DNA of 6,164 bases from CAZTZL01 sp964537715 (GTDB taxonomy: Bacteria; Zhuqueibacterota; QNDG01; DSAB01), in the NCBI GenBank assembly GCA_964537715.1, contig CAZIAH010000168.1, forward strand, positions 1-6,164. The letters run 5' to 3'. Position 1 is the first letter of the stretch, and every line of letters starts with the position of its first letter. The notes under the pieces were generated by a model. The model saw only the letters and a list, made by a program, of their open reading frames with translations. It was not told where the DNA came from and did no database searches. The position numbers and the translations under genes are program-made. Below, piece by piece: positions 1-5,790 of this stretch.

Positions 1-19
1 ATGACACCCTACCCCTATC

Positions 20-67
20 ATTCCCGCCATGCCTGCCGGCAGGCATGGCAGTCTTTTGAGCGGGAAT
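20..67. repeat. REP-like nested palindrome
   Basis: A perfect 24-bp palindrome occupies 26-49 (half-site GCCATGCCTGCC followed by its reverse complement). Around it lies a second inverted repeat, ATTCCCGC at 20-27 and GCGGGAAT at 60-67, which overlaps the palindrome by two bases on the left and is separated from it on the right by CAGTCTTTTGA-type sequence. The whole block could fold as a hairpin or cruciform. GC-rich modules of this kind (CCTGCCGGCAGG cores, ATTCCCGC/GCGGGAAT ends) are typical of dispersed intergenic REP-type repeats in bacteria. That assignment is from general knowledge and only one copy is visible here. It could instead be the terminator of a gene left of the window, although no T-run follows it on the plus strand. 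Confidence 0.6.
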
Positions 68-288
68 TCACCTTTACTCTTGCAAATAATCCTTTTTCCG
101 GCATTTTTCTGAATTTTACACAACGGGTTATATTAATAATGAAAATAAACACAATGTGTTTACAATGCGGGATTGAGTGGATATACGCAATACCTTTGTA
201 TTTTAGAAATTCTTTACAATAAAATTATCACAATATCGTCTTATATAAGAACCGAACACTTGATGAAGGAGCTGGTGATTTCAAAAAT
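68..288 (+). promoter_or_regulatory. AT-rich leader of ABC exporter operon with candidate promoters
   Basis: No convincing gene lies in 1-288; the open frame at 1-222 overlaps the palindrome and has no recognisable protein features. The clearest sigma70-like pair is TTTACA at 159-164 with TATACG at 182-187, spaced 17 bp. A second option is TTGTAT at 196-201 with TAAAAT at 220-225, spaced 18 bp. The hexamer TTTACA also occurs at 115-120 and 213-218. Which one, if any, drives the ABC genes cannot be decided by eye. Just before the ATPase start, GGTGAT at 274-279 matches the extended anti-Shine-Dalgarno complement with a 9-base spacer. An AAGGAG at 266-271 is too far upstream to be the main site. 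Confidence 0.35.
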
Positions 289-1266
289 ATGATCCACGTA
301 CAACAACTTGTCAAAAAATTCAAAACCGTCACGGCTGTGGACGGGATTTCGTTCGATGTGGAAGCAGGCGAACGATTCGGCTTGCTCGGACCCAACGGGG
401 CCGGCAAGACCACGACCATGCGCATGCTGACCACGCTTCTCAAACCGACATCGGGATCGGCCAGCGTGGCCGGATACGATATCGCCGCCAACCGGGACGG
501 TGTACGGAACAGCATCGGCATGGTGTTTCAGGAACCCGCGCTGGACAGGCAACTCACGGGGCGCGAAAATCTCGATTTCCACGGTCGGATGTACGAAATG
601 AAGAAAACACTGCGTCATGAACGCATCCAGGAAGTCCTGAATCTAGTCGAACTGTCGGACCGGGCCGACGACCTTGTGCAGACCTATTCCGGGGGCATGC
701 AGCGGCGGCTGGAAATCGCCCGGGGGCTCATGCACTCCCCCAAGGTGCTGTTTCTCGACGAACCCACACTCGGTCTGGACACCCAGACCCGGAGACGGAT
801 CTGGGATTACATCGTGAAGCTCAAAGAAACGCGGAAAACCACACTCGTACTCACCACACACTATATGGATGAAGCGGATCACCTGTGCGACCGCGTCGGC
901 ATCATTGACCAGGGTAAAATTGTGGCTTTGGATACACCGCGGTATCTGAAAAATCTTATCGGCGCAGACGTGGTAACCATGGAAACAGATTGCGGAGAAT
1001 GTGACACCTTTCGCGAGCTCGATTTTGTGAAAGACCTGGTCCGTCATGGAAACCGGATCCGTCTCATGGTCGAAAACGGCGAGCGTAAAATCCCTGAATT
1101 GATGACTTTCGCCAATAACCGCGGCATCGAAATACAGAGCGTGGAACTGCACAAACCGAGTCTTGAGGATGTGTTTCTCCGGTTCACTGGAGCGACCATC
1201 AGAGACAGGGAAGCCGGTGAATCCGGAAAAAAGAAAAACTTCCACCCGAGGATGCGGAGACGATAG
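289..1266 (+). CDS. ABC transporter ATP-binding protein (DrrA-type exporter ATPase)
   Basis: This is the cytoplasmic ATPase of an ABC-2 exporter; it powers export by the permease encoded directly downstream. All nucleotide-binding motifs are visible: Walker A GPNGAGKTT (residues 34-42), Q-loop Gln81, signature YSGGMQRR (133-140, with Tyr in place of the usual Leu), Walker B VLFLDEP (153-159), D-loop GLD (162-164) and H-loop His191. The C-terminal extension contains PSLEDVFLRFTG (290-301), a hallmark of the DrrA/CcmA-like daunorubicin-resistance subfamily. The 325-residue length fits that group. The last 20 or so residues form a strongly basic tail (GKKKNFHPRMRRR). The start is ATG 289, supported by GGTGAT at 274-279; no alternative in-frame start codon lies just upstream. 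The substrate cannot be inferred. Drug, lipid or polysaccharide export are all possible for this family. Confidence 0.93.
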   Translation: MIHVQQLVKKFKTVTAVDGISFDVEAGERFGLLGPNGAGKTTTMRMLTTLLKPTSGSASVAGYDIAANRDGVRNSIGMVFQEPALDRQLTGRENLDFHGRMYEMKKTLRHERIQEVLNLVELSDRADDLVQTYSGGMQRRLEIARGLMHSPKVLFLDEPTLGLDTQTRRRIWDYIVKLKETRKTTLVLTTHYMDEADHLCDRVGIIDQGKIVALDTPRYLKNLIGADVVTMETDCGECDTFRELDFVKDLVRHGNRIRLMVENGERKIPELMTFANNRGIEIQSVELHKPSLEDVFLRFTGATIRDREAGESGKKKNFHPRMRRR

Positions 1267-1320
1267 TTCCATCTTTCAATAAACCAAAATAGACAAAATA
1301 ATTAAAAGGATAATAAAATC

Positions 1321-2091
1321 ATGAAAATCAGCGGACAGGCGATTTTAATGCTTTGGCTGCGGGAGATGAAACGAACCTGGCGGGCGAAGAGCCGCATCAT
1401 CGGTTCGCTCATGATGCCCCTGTTCTTCATCATTTTTCTGGGCAGCGGTTTTCGCCGGGCCACACTGCCGAATATGCCGGAAGGTGTGGATTACATCACC
1501 TATCTCATTCCCGGCGCTGTAGGCATGATGCTGCTTTTCAGCAGCATGTTCGGCGGACTTCAGGTATTGTGGGATAAGGAATTCGGTTTCCTCAAAGAGA
1601 TCATGGTGACTCCGGTTTCGAGACTGTCCATCGTACTTGGCCGCATGGCAGGCGGATCCACGGTAGCCTTGATCCAAAGTCTCATGGTCTTGTTTCTGAG
1701 TACGCTGTTCGGGTTCCATATCCGGAGTGCAACCGGTTTTTTTATTGCGCTCCTGTTTATGTTTCTCGTTGCCTTCACATTTATTGGTTTGGGTTTGGCC
1801 TTTGCCTCCCGCATGAAGGACATGCACGGGTTCCAGCTTGTCATGAATTTCGTCGTGTTTCCGCTTTTCTTTCTTTCGGGAGCCTTGTATCCGATTCAGG
1901 GTCTGCCCAAGGTGCTTAAACCCCTGGTCTATCTTGATCCCCTGACCTATGGCGTAGACGGATTGCGGGGTGGCTTGCTTGGTGTCTCGGTGCATCCGCC
2001 TATTCTGGATTTTGCGGTACTGGCGGCAATCTGCATCGGGATCGTAACACTCGGTTCGATCCTGTTTGAGACCAGTGATGTGGGACAATAA
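1321..2091 (+). CDS. ABC-2 type transporter permease (DrrB-type)
   Basis: This is the integral membrane subunit of the exporter and the partner of the ATPase 54 bp upstream. Its 256 residues show a basic N-terminal cytoplasmic segment (REMKRTWRAKSR) and about six hydrophobic segments near residues 26-44, 59-79, 109-131, 138-162, 172-191 and 228-249. Family marks include the cytoplasmic amphipathic stretch DKEFGFLKEIMVTPVSR (85-101), FPLFFLSGALYPIQGLP (180-196) and DPLTYGVDGLRG (206-217); the last two are characteristic of the ABC-2 C-terminal half. The start ATG is preceded by AAAAGGA about ten bases upstream. The 54-bp AT-rich spacer contains no clear terminator, so it is probably co-transcribed with the ATPase. 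One permease gene is present, so a homodimer with two ATPase copies is the expected complex (family knowledge). Confidence 0.92.
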   Translation: MKISGQAILMLWLREMKRTWRAKSRIIGSLMMPLFFIIFLGSGFRRATLPNMPEGVDYITYLIPGAVGMMLLFSSMFGGLQVLWDKEFGFLKEIMVTPVSRLSIVLGRMAGGSTVALIQSLMVLFLSTLFGFHIRSATGFFIALLFMFLVAFTFIGLGLAFASRMKDMHGFQLVMNFVVFPLFFLSGALYPIQGLPKVLKPLVYLDPLTYGVDGLRGGLLGVSVHPPILDFAVLAAICIGIVTLGSILFETSDVGQ

Positions 2092-2216
2092 TTCTTTTCT
2101 ATTGATAACAGATTTGATTTATTTCTGAAAAGCAGTCAGGGAAATTAGATCTCCTAATTACATTCCAATATCCCGTGAAGAGTATAAAAGAAAAAATCGG
2201 AAAGCAAAAAAATCCT
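2092..2216. other. Convergent intergenic spacer
   Basis: This short AT-rich spacer lies between the plus-strand ABC operon and the minus-strand PII-like gene. It holds a weak inverted repeat, AATTAG at 2143-2148 and CTAATT at 2154-2159 with a 5-base loop. No T-run follows it on the plus strand, so it is a poor candidate for the ABC operon terminator. The right part overlaps the candidate minus-strand terminator. I see no gene here. Confidence 0.6.
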
Positions 2217-2232
2217 TTATTTTTTTCCCCGA
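2186..2232 (-). terminator. Candidate rho-independent terminator of the EIIA-antiporter-PII operon
   Basis: Read on the minus strand, TCGG (2232-2229) pairs with CCGA (2200-2197). Inside, AAAAAAA (2226-2220) pairs with TTTTTTT (2212-2206) around the loop TAAAGGA, leaving an internal mismatch region. The stem is followed at once by TTTTTTCTTTT (2196-2186). The hairpin overlaps the stop codon of the PII-like gene. The stem is AT-rich, so stability is uncertain, but position and T-tract fit well. Confidence 0.5.
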
Positions 2233-2570
2233 TCCCACGACGTTGCACCGCTCGTCACCATCTCTACCGGCAGCAAAATCGTTTTTAAAACCTCCCCCGA
2301 AGCCACTTCGATGCCCGCTTCTTCTAAAAGTTGCATCAGCATCTGCACCGGCTCTTTCTTGTCCAAAACGGCGGTGATCATAATCGTTTGCCTTGCCCGC
2401 TGGCTCTCGGGGTTGATCAGACCTGCAAATATAGGGACATCTTGTTCCAGAATGTTGTCTATATTTTGTCCTTCGAACAGGTTGCCCTTGGAAATGCCGC
2501 ACGTCGTCATGGCGAGGAGGATGTCCTCTTTATATTCGGTTTTGAAAAGCTGTATGATCAAAAAATACAT
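2217..2570 (-). CDS. Small PII-superfamily-like protein (117 aa), probable antiporter regulator
   Basis: This 117-residue soluble protein has the layout of the PII (GlnB-like) ferredoxin fold: strand MYFLIIQLFK (1-10), helix EYKEDILLAMTTCGI (12-26), strand plus loop (27-52, with EQDVPIFAGL at 42-51), strand RQTIMITAVLD (60-70), helix EPVQMLMQLLEEAGI (73-87) and strand VLKTILLPVEMV (94-105). Canonical GlnB features such as the uridylylated T-loop tyrosine are not visible, so it is not a standard nitrogen regulator. PII-like proteins often sit beside a transporter and gate it according to bound nucleotides or other ligands (family knowledge); the antiporter gene ends 20 bp upstream. The start at 2570 has GGAGG with a 6-base spacer. 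A longer frame to 2627 would run into the antiporter gene and lacks that support. The fold call is by pattern only. Confidence 0.72.
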   Translation of the reverse strand: MYFLIIQLFKTEYKEDILLAMTTCGISKGNLFEGQNIDNILEQDVPIFAGLINPESQRARQTIMITAVLDKKEPVQMLMQLLEEAGIEVASGEVLKTILLPVEMVTSGATSWDRGKK

Positions 2571-2590
2571 GTTCTTCCTCCAACGTTGGT

Positions 2591-3790
2591 TTAGGTCTGT
2601 CTTTCGCGCGTTTTCGTCAACGCCCACTTCGTTAAAAGCGGCCCTATGATTTCAGTGACAACCGTGGTAAACAACAATACATTGATCACTACAACAGCGA
2701 GTCTTTGACCAATCTCACCATAAGACCCTCCGGCAAATTCCTGTCGAACCATAATGGCCAATGCGAGTGCAACCCCGACTTGAGGGATAAGTGTAAACCC
2801 GATATACTTTCGTACTTGCGGGAGTGATTTCCCGAGTATGGCGCCCAGACTGGCACCTGCAATTTTACCGGTCATACGCGACAGCAGATAAACCAGTCCT
2901 AACAATCCGATAACGGGGAAAAGCCCCACATCCAGATGGGCCCCGGCAAAAATAAAAAAGAATGCAAATATGAGCGGAGAGATACTTTCCAAAACTTTCG
3001 CAGATCGATGAATGAGATTGGCATTTAGGTTAGACACCATTGCTCCGAATGCCATAGCAGCCAACAGTCCCGACAAATGATAGATCTGGGACACAGACAG
3101 CAATGCCAGCAATGAGGCCGCCGTTCCCAAAAAGAGATCATCCGAATAGCGGATTTTCCGAAAAATGAGCACAAACACAAGTCCCATTGTCACACCGAGG
3201 ACAATGGATAAACCAATCTCGAAAGCAGGCATCATGACTGTATGAAACAACGGCATATCCTGACTTTTCAACATCCCCTTGACAACAGTCGATACGAATA
3301 CATAGATGATCAAAGCAAAAGCATCATCGATTCCCACAACAGCCAGGACCGTAGATGTCAAAGGGCCCCTGGCTTTGTACTGTTGTATCACATGTACTGT
3401 TGCCGCAGGCGCCGTGGCCGAAGCGACGGCTCCGAGTATGAGCGCCAGATAAATTTTTGAAGGCATAAGGAGAGAGATCACGGTGGCTACTACGACAAAT
3501 GCCAGCACGGATTCCATCAAAGCGATGAAGAGAATCGATTTCCCGAGTTTCTGGAATACTTCCCGGCGCAGTTCCGCGCCAATCGTAAACCCGATAATCC
3601 CCAGTGCAAAATCATTGATGATTCCCATCCGATCCAGCACTTCCGTATGGAAAACACCGATGAGTGAAATCCCCAGAAAAATGCCGACCAGGACATACCC
3701 CGTCACGATAGGCATCCCAACACGATGCGTCAACCATTTGGCGGCCAGGGAAACCGCAGCCGCTAAAGCCAAATAACCAAGTATGTTCAT
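2591..3790 (-). CDS. Cation:proton antiporter (Na+/H+ exchanger family, CPA type)
   Basis: This 399-residue polytopic membrane protein consists of hydrophobic segments almost throughout, consistent with the 12-13 helix fold of the Na+/H+ exchanger family (CPA1/CPA2, NapA/KefB-like). The discontinuous-helix region reads ASATAPAATV (residues 123-132), where the common TDP-type motif has Ala instead of Asp. The ion-binding aspartate pair follows as GIDDAFAL (Asp155-Asp156); a double Asp is associated with electrogenic exchange. A lysine in SRMTGKIAG (Lys309) matches the position of the conserved TM10 lysine or arginine. There is no C-terminal RCK/TrkA-N domain, so ligand control would have to come from separate proteins, such as the EIIA and PII-like neighbours. 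The start ATG at 3790 has GGGGA with a 7-base spacer. The gene follows the EIIA gene by 15 bp. Whether Na+ or K+ is exchanged cannot be told. Confidence 0.88.
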   Translation of the reverse strand: MNILGYLALAAAVSLAAKWLTHRVGMPIVTGYVLVGIFLGISLIGVFHTEVLDRMGIINDFALGIIGFTIGAELRREVFQKLGKSILFIALMESVLAFVVVATVISLLMPSKIYLALILGAVASATAPAATVHVIQQYKARGPLTSTVLAVVGIDDAFALIIYVFVSTVVKGMLKSQDMPLFHTVMMPAFEIGLSIVLGVTMGLVFVLIFRKIRYSDDLFLGTAASLLALLSVSQIYHLSGLLAAMAFGAMVSNLNANLIHRSAKVLESISPLIFAFFFIFAGAHLDVGLFPVIGLLGLVYLLSRMTGKIAGASLGAILGKSLPQVRKYIGFTLIPQVGVALALAIMVRQEFAGGSYGEIGQRLAVVVINVLLFTTVVTEIIGPLLTKWALTKTRERQT

Positions 3791-3805
3791 CGCTGTTTCC
3801 CCAAT

Positions 3806-4255
3806 CTAAAGGCTGCTGAAATGCGCGATGACTTCCTTGGCATCCTTGGCTTGACTGAGAACCTCTCTGCGTTTTTTATTTTTTAATACGAGAATGATTT
3901 TGGAGAGCAACCGCAAATACAATTGATGTTGGTCGCCTGCGCACCCGATAAGGAAAACGAGATGCACGGGTTGATTGTCCAGTGCATCCCATGAAATTCC
4001 TTTCCGCGAAATACCAATAGCGAGAACAATATCTTTTACGCACGGACTTTTCACATGCGGAATCGCGATCCCCAGTCCAATGCCCGTACTCATGATCTTC
4101 TCACGTTCAAAAACACCCTGCCGGAAGCCATCCAGATCAAGCATCTTTGGAGCGTCTCTCAATGTTTGAATCAATCTCTCGATGGCCTTGTCTTTTTTTG
4201 TCTCTTCCAAGAACACGATATGATCTTCATCAAGATAATCCCGGAGATATATCAT
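3806..4255 (-). CDS. PTS EIIA domain protein (PtsN/fructose-type EIIA)
   Basis: This is a stand-alone 149-residue EIIA domain of the fructose/nitrogen (PTS_EIIA_2) type, normally phosphorylated by HPr or NPr on a histidine. The active-site motif GIGLGIAIPHVKSP places the phospho-acceptor at His67. The second conserved histidine of the family is probably His110 in GDQHQLYLRLLSKI. Upstream, FREGVFEREK-like sequence (actual FRQGVFEREK, 44-53) and MSTGIG are also typical. No EIIB/EIIC gene is nearby, so sugar transport is unlikely and a regulatory role like that of PtsN on K+ systems is favoured. The start is ATG 4255, with GGGAG at 4268-4264 and an 8-base spacer. Upstream in-frame starts at 4270 and 4324 lack such a site, and 4324 lies upstream of the expected transcription start. 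It is the first gene of the three-gene operon with the antiporter and PII-like protein. Confidence 0.88.
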   Translation of the reverse strand: MIYLRDYLDEDHIVFLEETKKDKAIERLIQTLRDAPKMLDLDGFRQGVFEREKIMSTGIGLGIAIPHVKSPCVKDIVLAIGISRKGISWDALDNQPVHLVFLIGCAGDQHQLYLRLLSKIILVLKNKKRREVLSQAKDAKEVIAHFSSL

Positions 4256-4315
4256 TTGCAAAACTCCCATAAGTGTAAATAAAATACTTTTAAATAAAGA
4301 ACAAGAAACCGAATC

Positions 4316-4343
4316 AATATACAAAAAAAATTAAAAAATTCAA
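4316..4343 (-). promoter_or_regulatory. Candidate sigma70 promoter of the EIIA-antiporter-PII operon
   Basis: On the minus strand, TTGAAT (4343-4338) and TATATT (4321-4316) are spaced 16 bp, with a very AT-rich spacer. Transcription would begin near 4309 and give a leader of about 50 bases before the chosen EIIA start at 4255. In such AT-rich DNA chance matches are common. Confidence 0.45.
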
Positions 4344-4359
4344 TGCCTTAATAAAGAAC

Positions 4360-4390
4360 TTGACTTTTCGATAAAAATGTATTATATAAA
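4360..4390 (+). promoter_or_regulatory. Candidate sigma70 promoter of the lysine operon
   Basis: TTGACT at 4360-4365 is followed after 17 bp by TATATA (4383-4388), or after 19 bp by TATAAA (4385-4390). This is the best -35 match in the divergent region. Transcription would start near 4396 and give a leader of roughly 65-70 bases before lysW. Confidence 0.6.
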
Positions 4391-4434
4391 GCTTCACAGT
4401 GATTGAATAAAATAGGAATATTTTTTTACAATGA

Positions 4435-4455
4435 TCTCCATATTTTTACTGGAGG
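4435..4455 (+). promoter_or_regulatory. Hairpin that could mask the lysW ribosome binding site
   Basis: CTCCA at 4436-4440 can pair with TGGAG at 4450-4454 across a 9-base loop (TATTTTTAC), extended by a T-G wobble at 4435/4455. The right arm is the core of the lysW Shine-Dalgarno sequence (GGAGGA, 4451-4456). Folding would therefore compete with ribosome binding. Whether this is regulatory or chance is unknown; five perfect pairs is a short stem. Confidence 0.35.
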
Positions 4456-4463
4456 AATAAACC

Positions 4464-4628
4464 ATGGCAGAATGTCCTGTATGCGGGGCAGAAATAGAAA
4501 TTGCAGAAGGGGCTGTTCTGGGGGAACTGTTGGAATGCTCCGATTGTGGCACGGAACTCGAGATCACGGGGTTGGACCCTGAAGAACTCAGCGAAGCACC
4601 CCAGGAAGAAGAAGACTGGGGAGAGTAA
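4464..4628 (+). CDS. lysW: LysW, amino-group carrier protein for lysine biosynthesis
   Basis: This is a 54-residue acidic carrier protein of the LysW-mediated alpha-aminoadipate (AAA) lysine pathway. Four cysteines in two CxxC/CxxC-type knuckles (MAECPVCG, Cys4 and Cys7; LECSDCG, Cys25 and Cys28) form the zinc-binding site. The protein ends in the diagnostic EEEDWGE sequence. LysX attaches alpha-aminoadipate to the side-chain carboxylate of the C-terminal glutamate (Glu54), and LysZ, LysY, LysJ and LysK then process it while it is bound (established for Thermus and Sulfolobus). Length and both ends match the family exactly. The start ATG at 4464 has GGAGGA with a 7-base spacer. It is the first gene of the operon with homocitrate synthase and lysX. 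Some lineages use the same carrier for arginine via glutamate, but the homocitrate synthase neighbour points to lysine. Confidence 0.95.
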   Translation: MAECPVCGAEIEIAEGAVLGELLECSDCGTELEITGLDPEELSEAPQEEEDWGE

Positions 4629-4634
4629 ATCGTT

Positions 4635-5789
4635 TTGGTACAAATTCTCGATACCACCTTGCGGGAAGGAGAACAATCCCCCGGCGTCTATTTTGATACC
4701 CACATCAAACTGGCGATTGCCAGACAGCTCGACAACATCGGAGTCGATTATATCGAAGCCGGTCATCCTGTGGTGACCGAAGAGATCCATCAAATTGTAA
4801 AAAAACTGGCCAGCCTAAGTTTCAGAGCCATCGTGGGCGCCCACGCCCGTTCGTTAAAAAAGGACGTGGATCTGGCCCTGGAATGCGGCGTGAAATTCCT
4901 TGGTATCTTTTACTGCGTTTCGGATCAGCGACTGAATCACATTTTCAATAAGAATCTTGACGAAGCCATCGATCAGATCACGAATGTGATACAGTATGCC
5001 AAGAAACAGAAACCCGATCTCATCATTCGCTACACCCCCGAAGACACGGTCAGATCCCCCTGGAACAATGTCGAAAAAGCCGCAGTTGCCGCGGTCGAAG
5101 CCGGCGCGGATGTGATCAGTGTCGCGGATACGACCGGATATCTCATTCCGGGTACAGAGCGTAACATGTACGATTTTGTGTCCCGATTAAAAGACCTTTT
5201 TCGAAAGAAGAATCTTGCACCAAAAATCGCTGTCCATTGCCACAACGACCGGGGACTGGCGCTTGCCAATGCATTAGACGGATTCCGGGCCGGAGCCGAC
5301 ATTATTGATACCACCGTGCTCGGTCTCGGAGAACGGGCCGGTCTCGTGGACATGGCGACATTGATGGCTGTTTTAAAGAACGACTTCCACGTCGAAAATC
5401 AATGGAACCTGAAAAAAATACCCGATCTTTATCATCTGGTGAGCGAATATTCAGGATTGCCCATTCCGGTCAATTTCCCCGTGACCGGGGAGAACGCTTT
5501 TACGCACTGTGCCGGCGTGCACACACAGGCGGCGGCTGTCGATCCGGTTCACTACGAAAGCCTCAATCCGGAAATCGTCGGACGGGAAAGAAAAATCGCT
5601 CTCGGCCACATGTCCGGCGTCAGCTCGATCACATACGCTCTGAACAAACTGGGAGAATCCGATCTGGATGAAGATGTATTAAAAATGGTTCTCGAAAAAG
5701 TCAAATCTGTAGGGAAAAAAGGTCGAATTATCGATCAGGATGAATTAAAGCATATCGTGGACTGGTGCAAGGAACACAAGGCGGAATAA
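4635..5789 (+). CDS. lysS: Homocitrate synthase (LeuA/NifV/LysS family)
   Basis: It condenses acetyl-CoA with 2-oxoglutarate to homocitrate, the committed step of AAA lysine synthesis. The symbol follows archaeal usage (hcs in Thermus) and does not mean lysyl-tRNA synthetase. The DmpG/HMGL-like TIM barrel shows LDTTLREGEQSPG (residues 5-17, metal ligand Asp6, catalytic Arg10/Glu11), RYTPEDTVRS (132-141), VADTTGY (163-169), HCHNDRGLALANA (201-213, metal ligands His201/His203), GLGERAG (230-236) and GENAFTHCAGVH (285-296). His70 in GAHARS aligns with Thermus His72, which binds the distal carboxylate of 2-oxoglutarate; isopropylmalate synthases usually lack it. Its 384 residues match the short HCS form without a LeuA regulatory domain. 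The start is TTG at 4635, right after the lysW stop; the next in-frame ATG lies about 177 codons in. An isopropylmalate or citramalate synthase is the less likely alternative. Confidence 0.87.
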   Translation: MVQILDTTLREGEQSPGVYFDTHIKLAIARQLDNIGVDYIEAGHPVVTEEIHQIVKKLASLSFRAIVGAHARSLKKDVDLALECGVKFLGIFYCVSDQRLNHIFNKNLDEAIDQITNVIQYAKKQKPDLIIRYTPEDTVRSPWNNVEKAAVAAVEAGADVISVADTTGYLIPGTERNMYDFVSRLKDLFRKKNLAPKIAVHCHNDRGLALANALDGFRAGADIIDTTVLGLGERAGLVDMATLMAVLKNDFHVENQWNLKKIPDLYHLVSEYSGLPIPVNFPVTGENAFTHCAGVHTQAAAVDPVHYESLNPEIVGRERKIALGHMSGVSSITYALNKLGESDLDEDVLKMVLEKVKSVGKKGRIIDQDELKHIVDWCKEHKAE

Positions 5790-5790
5790 T

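Noticed and set aside
1..222. Open reading frame of 73 codons at the left edge
   Set aside because: It runs through the REP-like palindrome and an AT-rich leader, has no recognisable domain, and starts exactly at the window edge, so a real start cannot be judged.
2143..2159. AATTAG/CTAATT hairpin as terminator of the ABC operon
   Set aside because: The stem is short and AT-only apart from one GC pair, and no T-tract follows on the plus strand.
2217..2627. Longer form of the PII-like gene starting at 2627
   Set aside because: It overlaps the antiporter coding end and lacks the GGAGG site that sits 6 bases before 2570.
3806..4324. Longer form of the EIIA gene starting at 4324 or 4270
   Set aside because: The extra N-terminal residues are not part of the EIIA domain, there is no ribosome binding site, and 4324 would precede the likely transcription start. 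ATG 4255 has GGGAG at good spacing.
4396..4463. Lysine riboswitch (L-box) in the lysW leader
   Set aside because: The leader is under 70 bases, far shorter than the known lysine aptamer, and shows none of its conserved helices.
4635..5789. 2-isopropylmalate synthase (LeuA) for the synthase gene
   Set aside because: The protein is short with no LeuA regulatory domain, has His70 at the homocitrate synthase position, and lies between lysW and lysX. LeuA remains a minor alternative.
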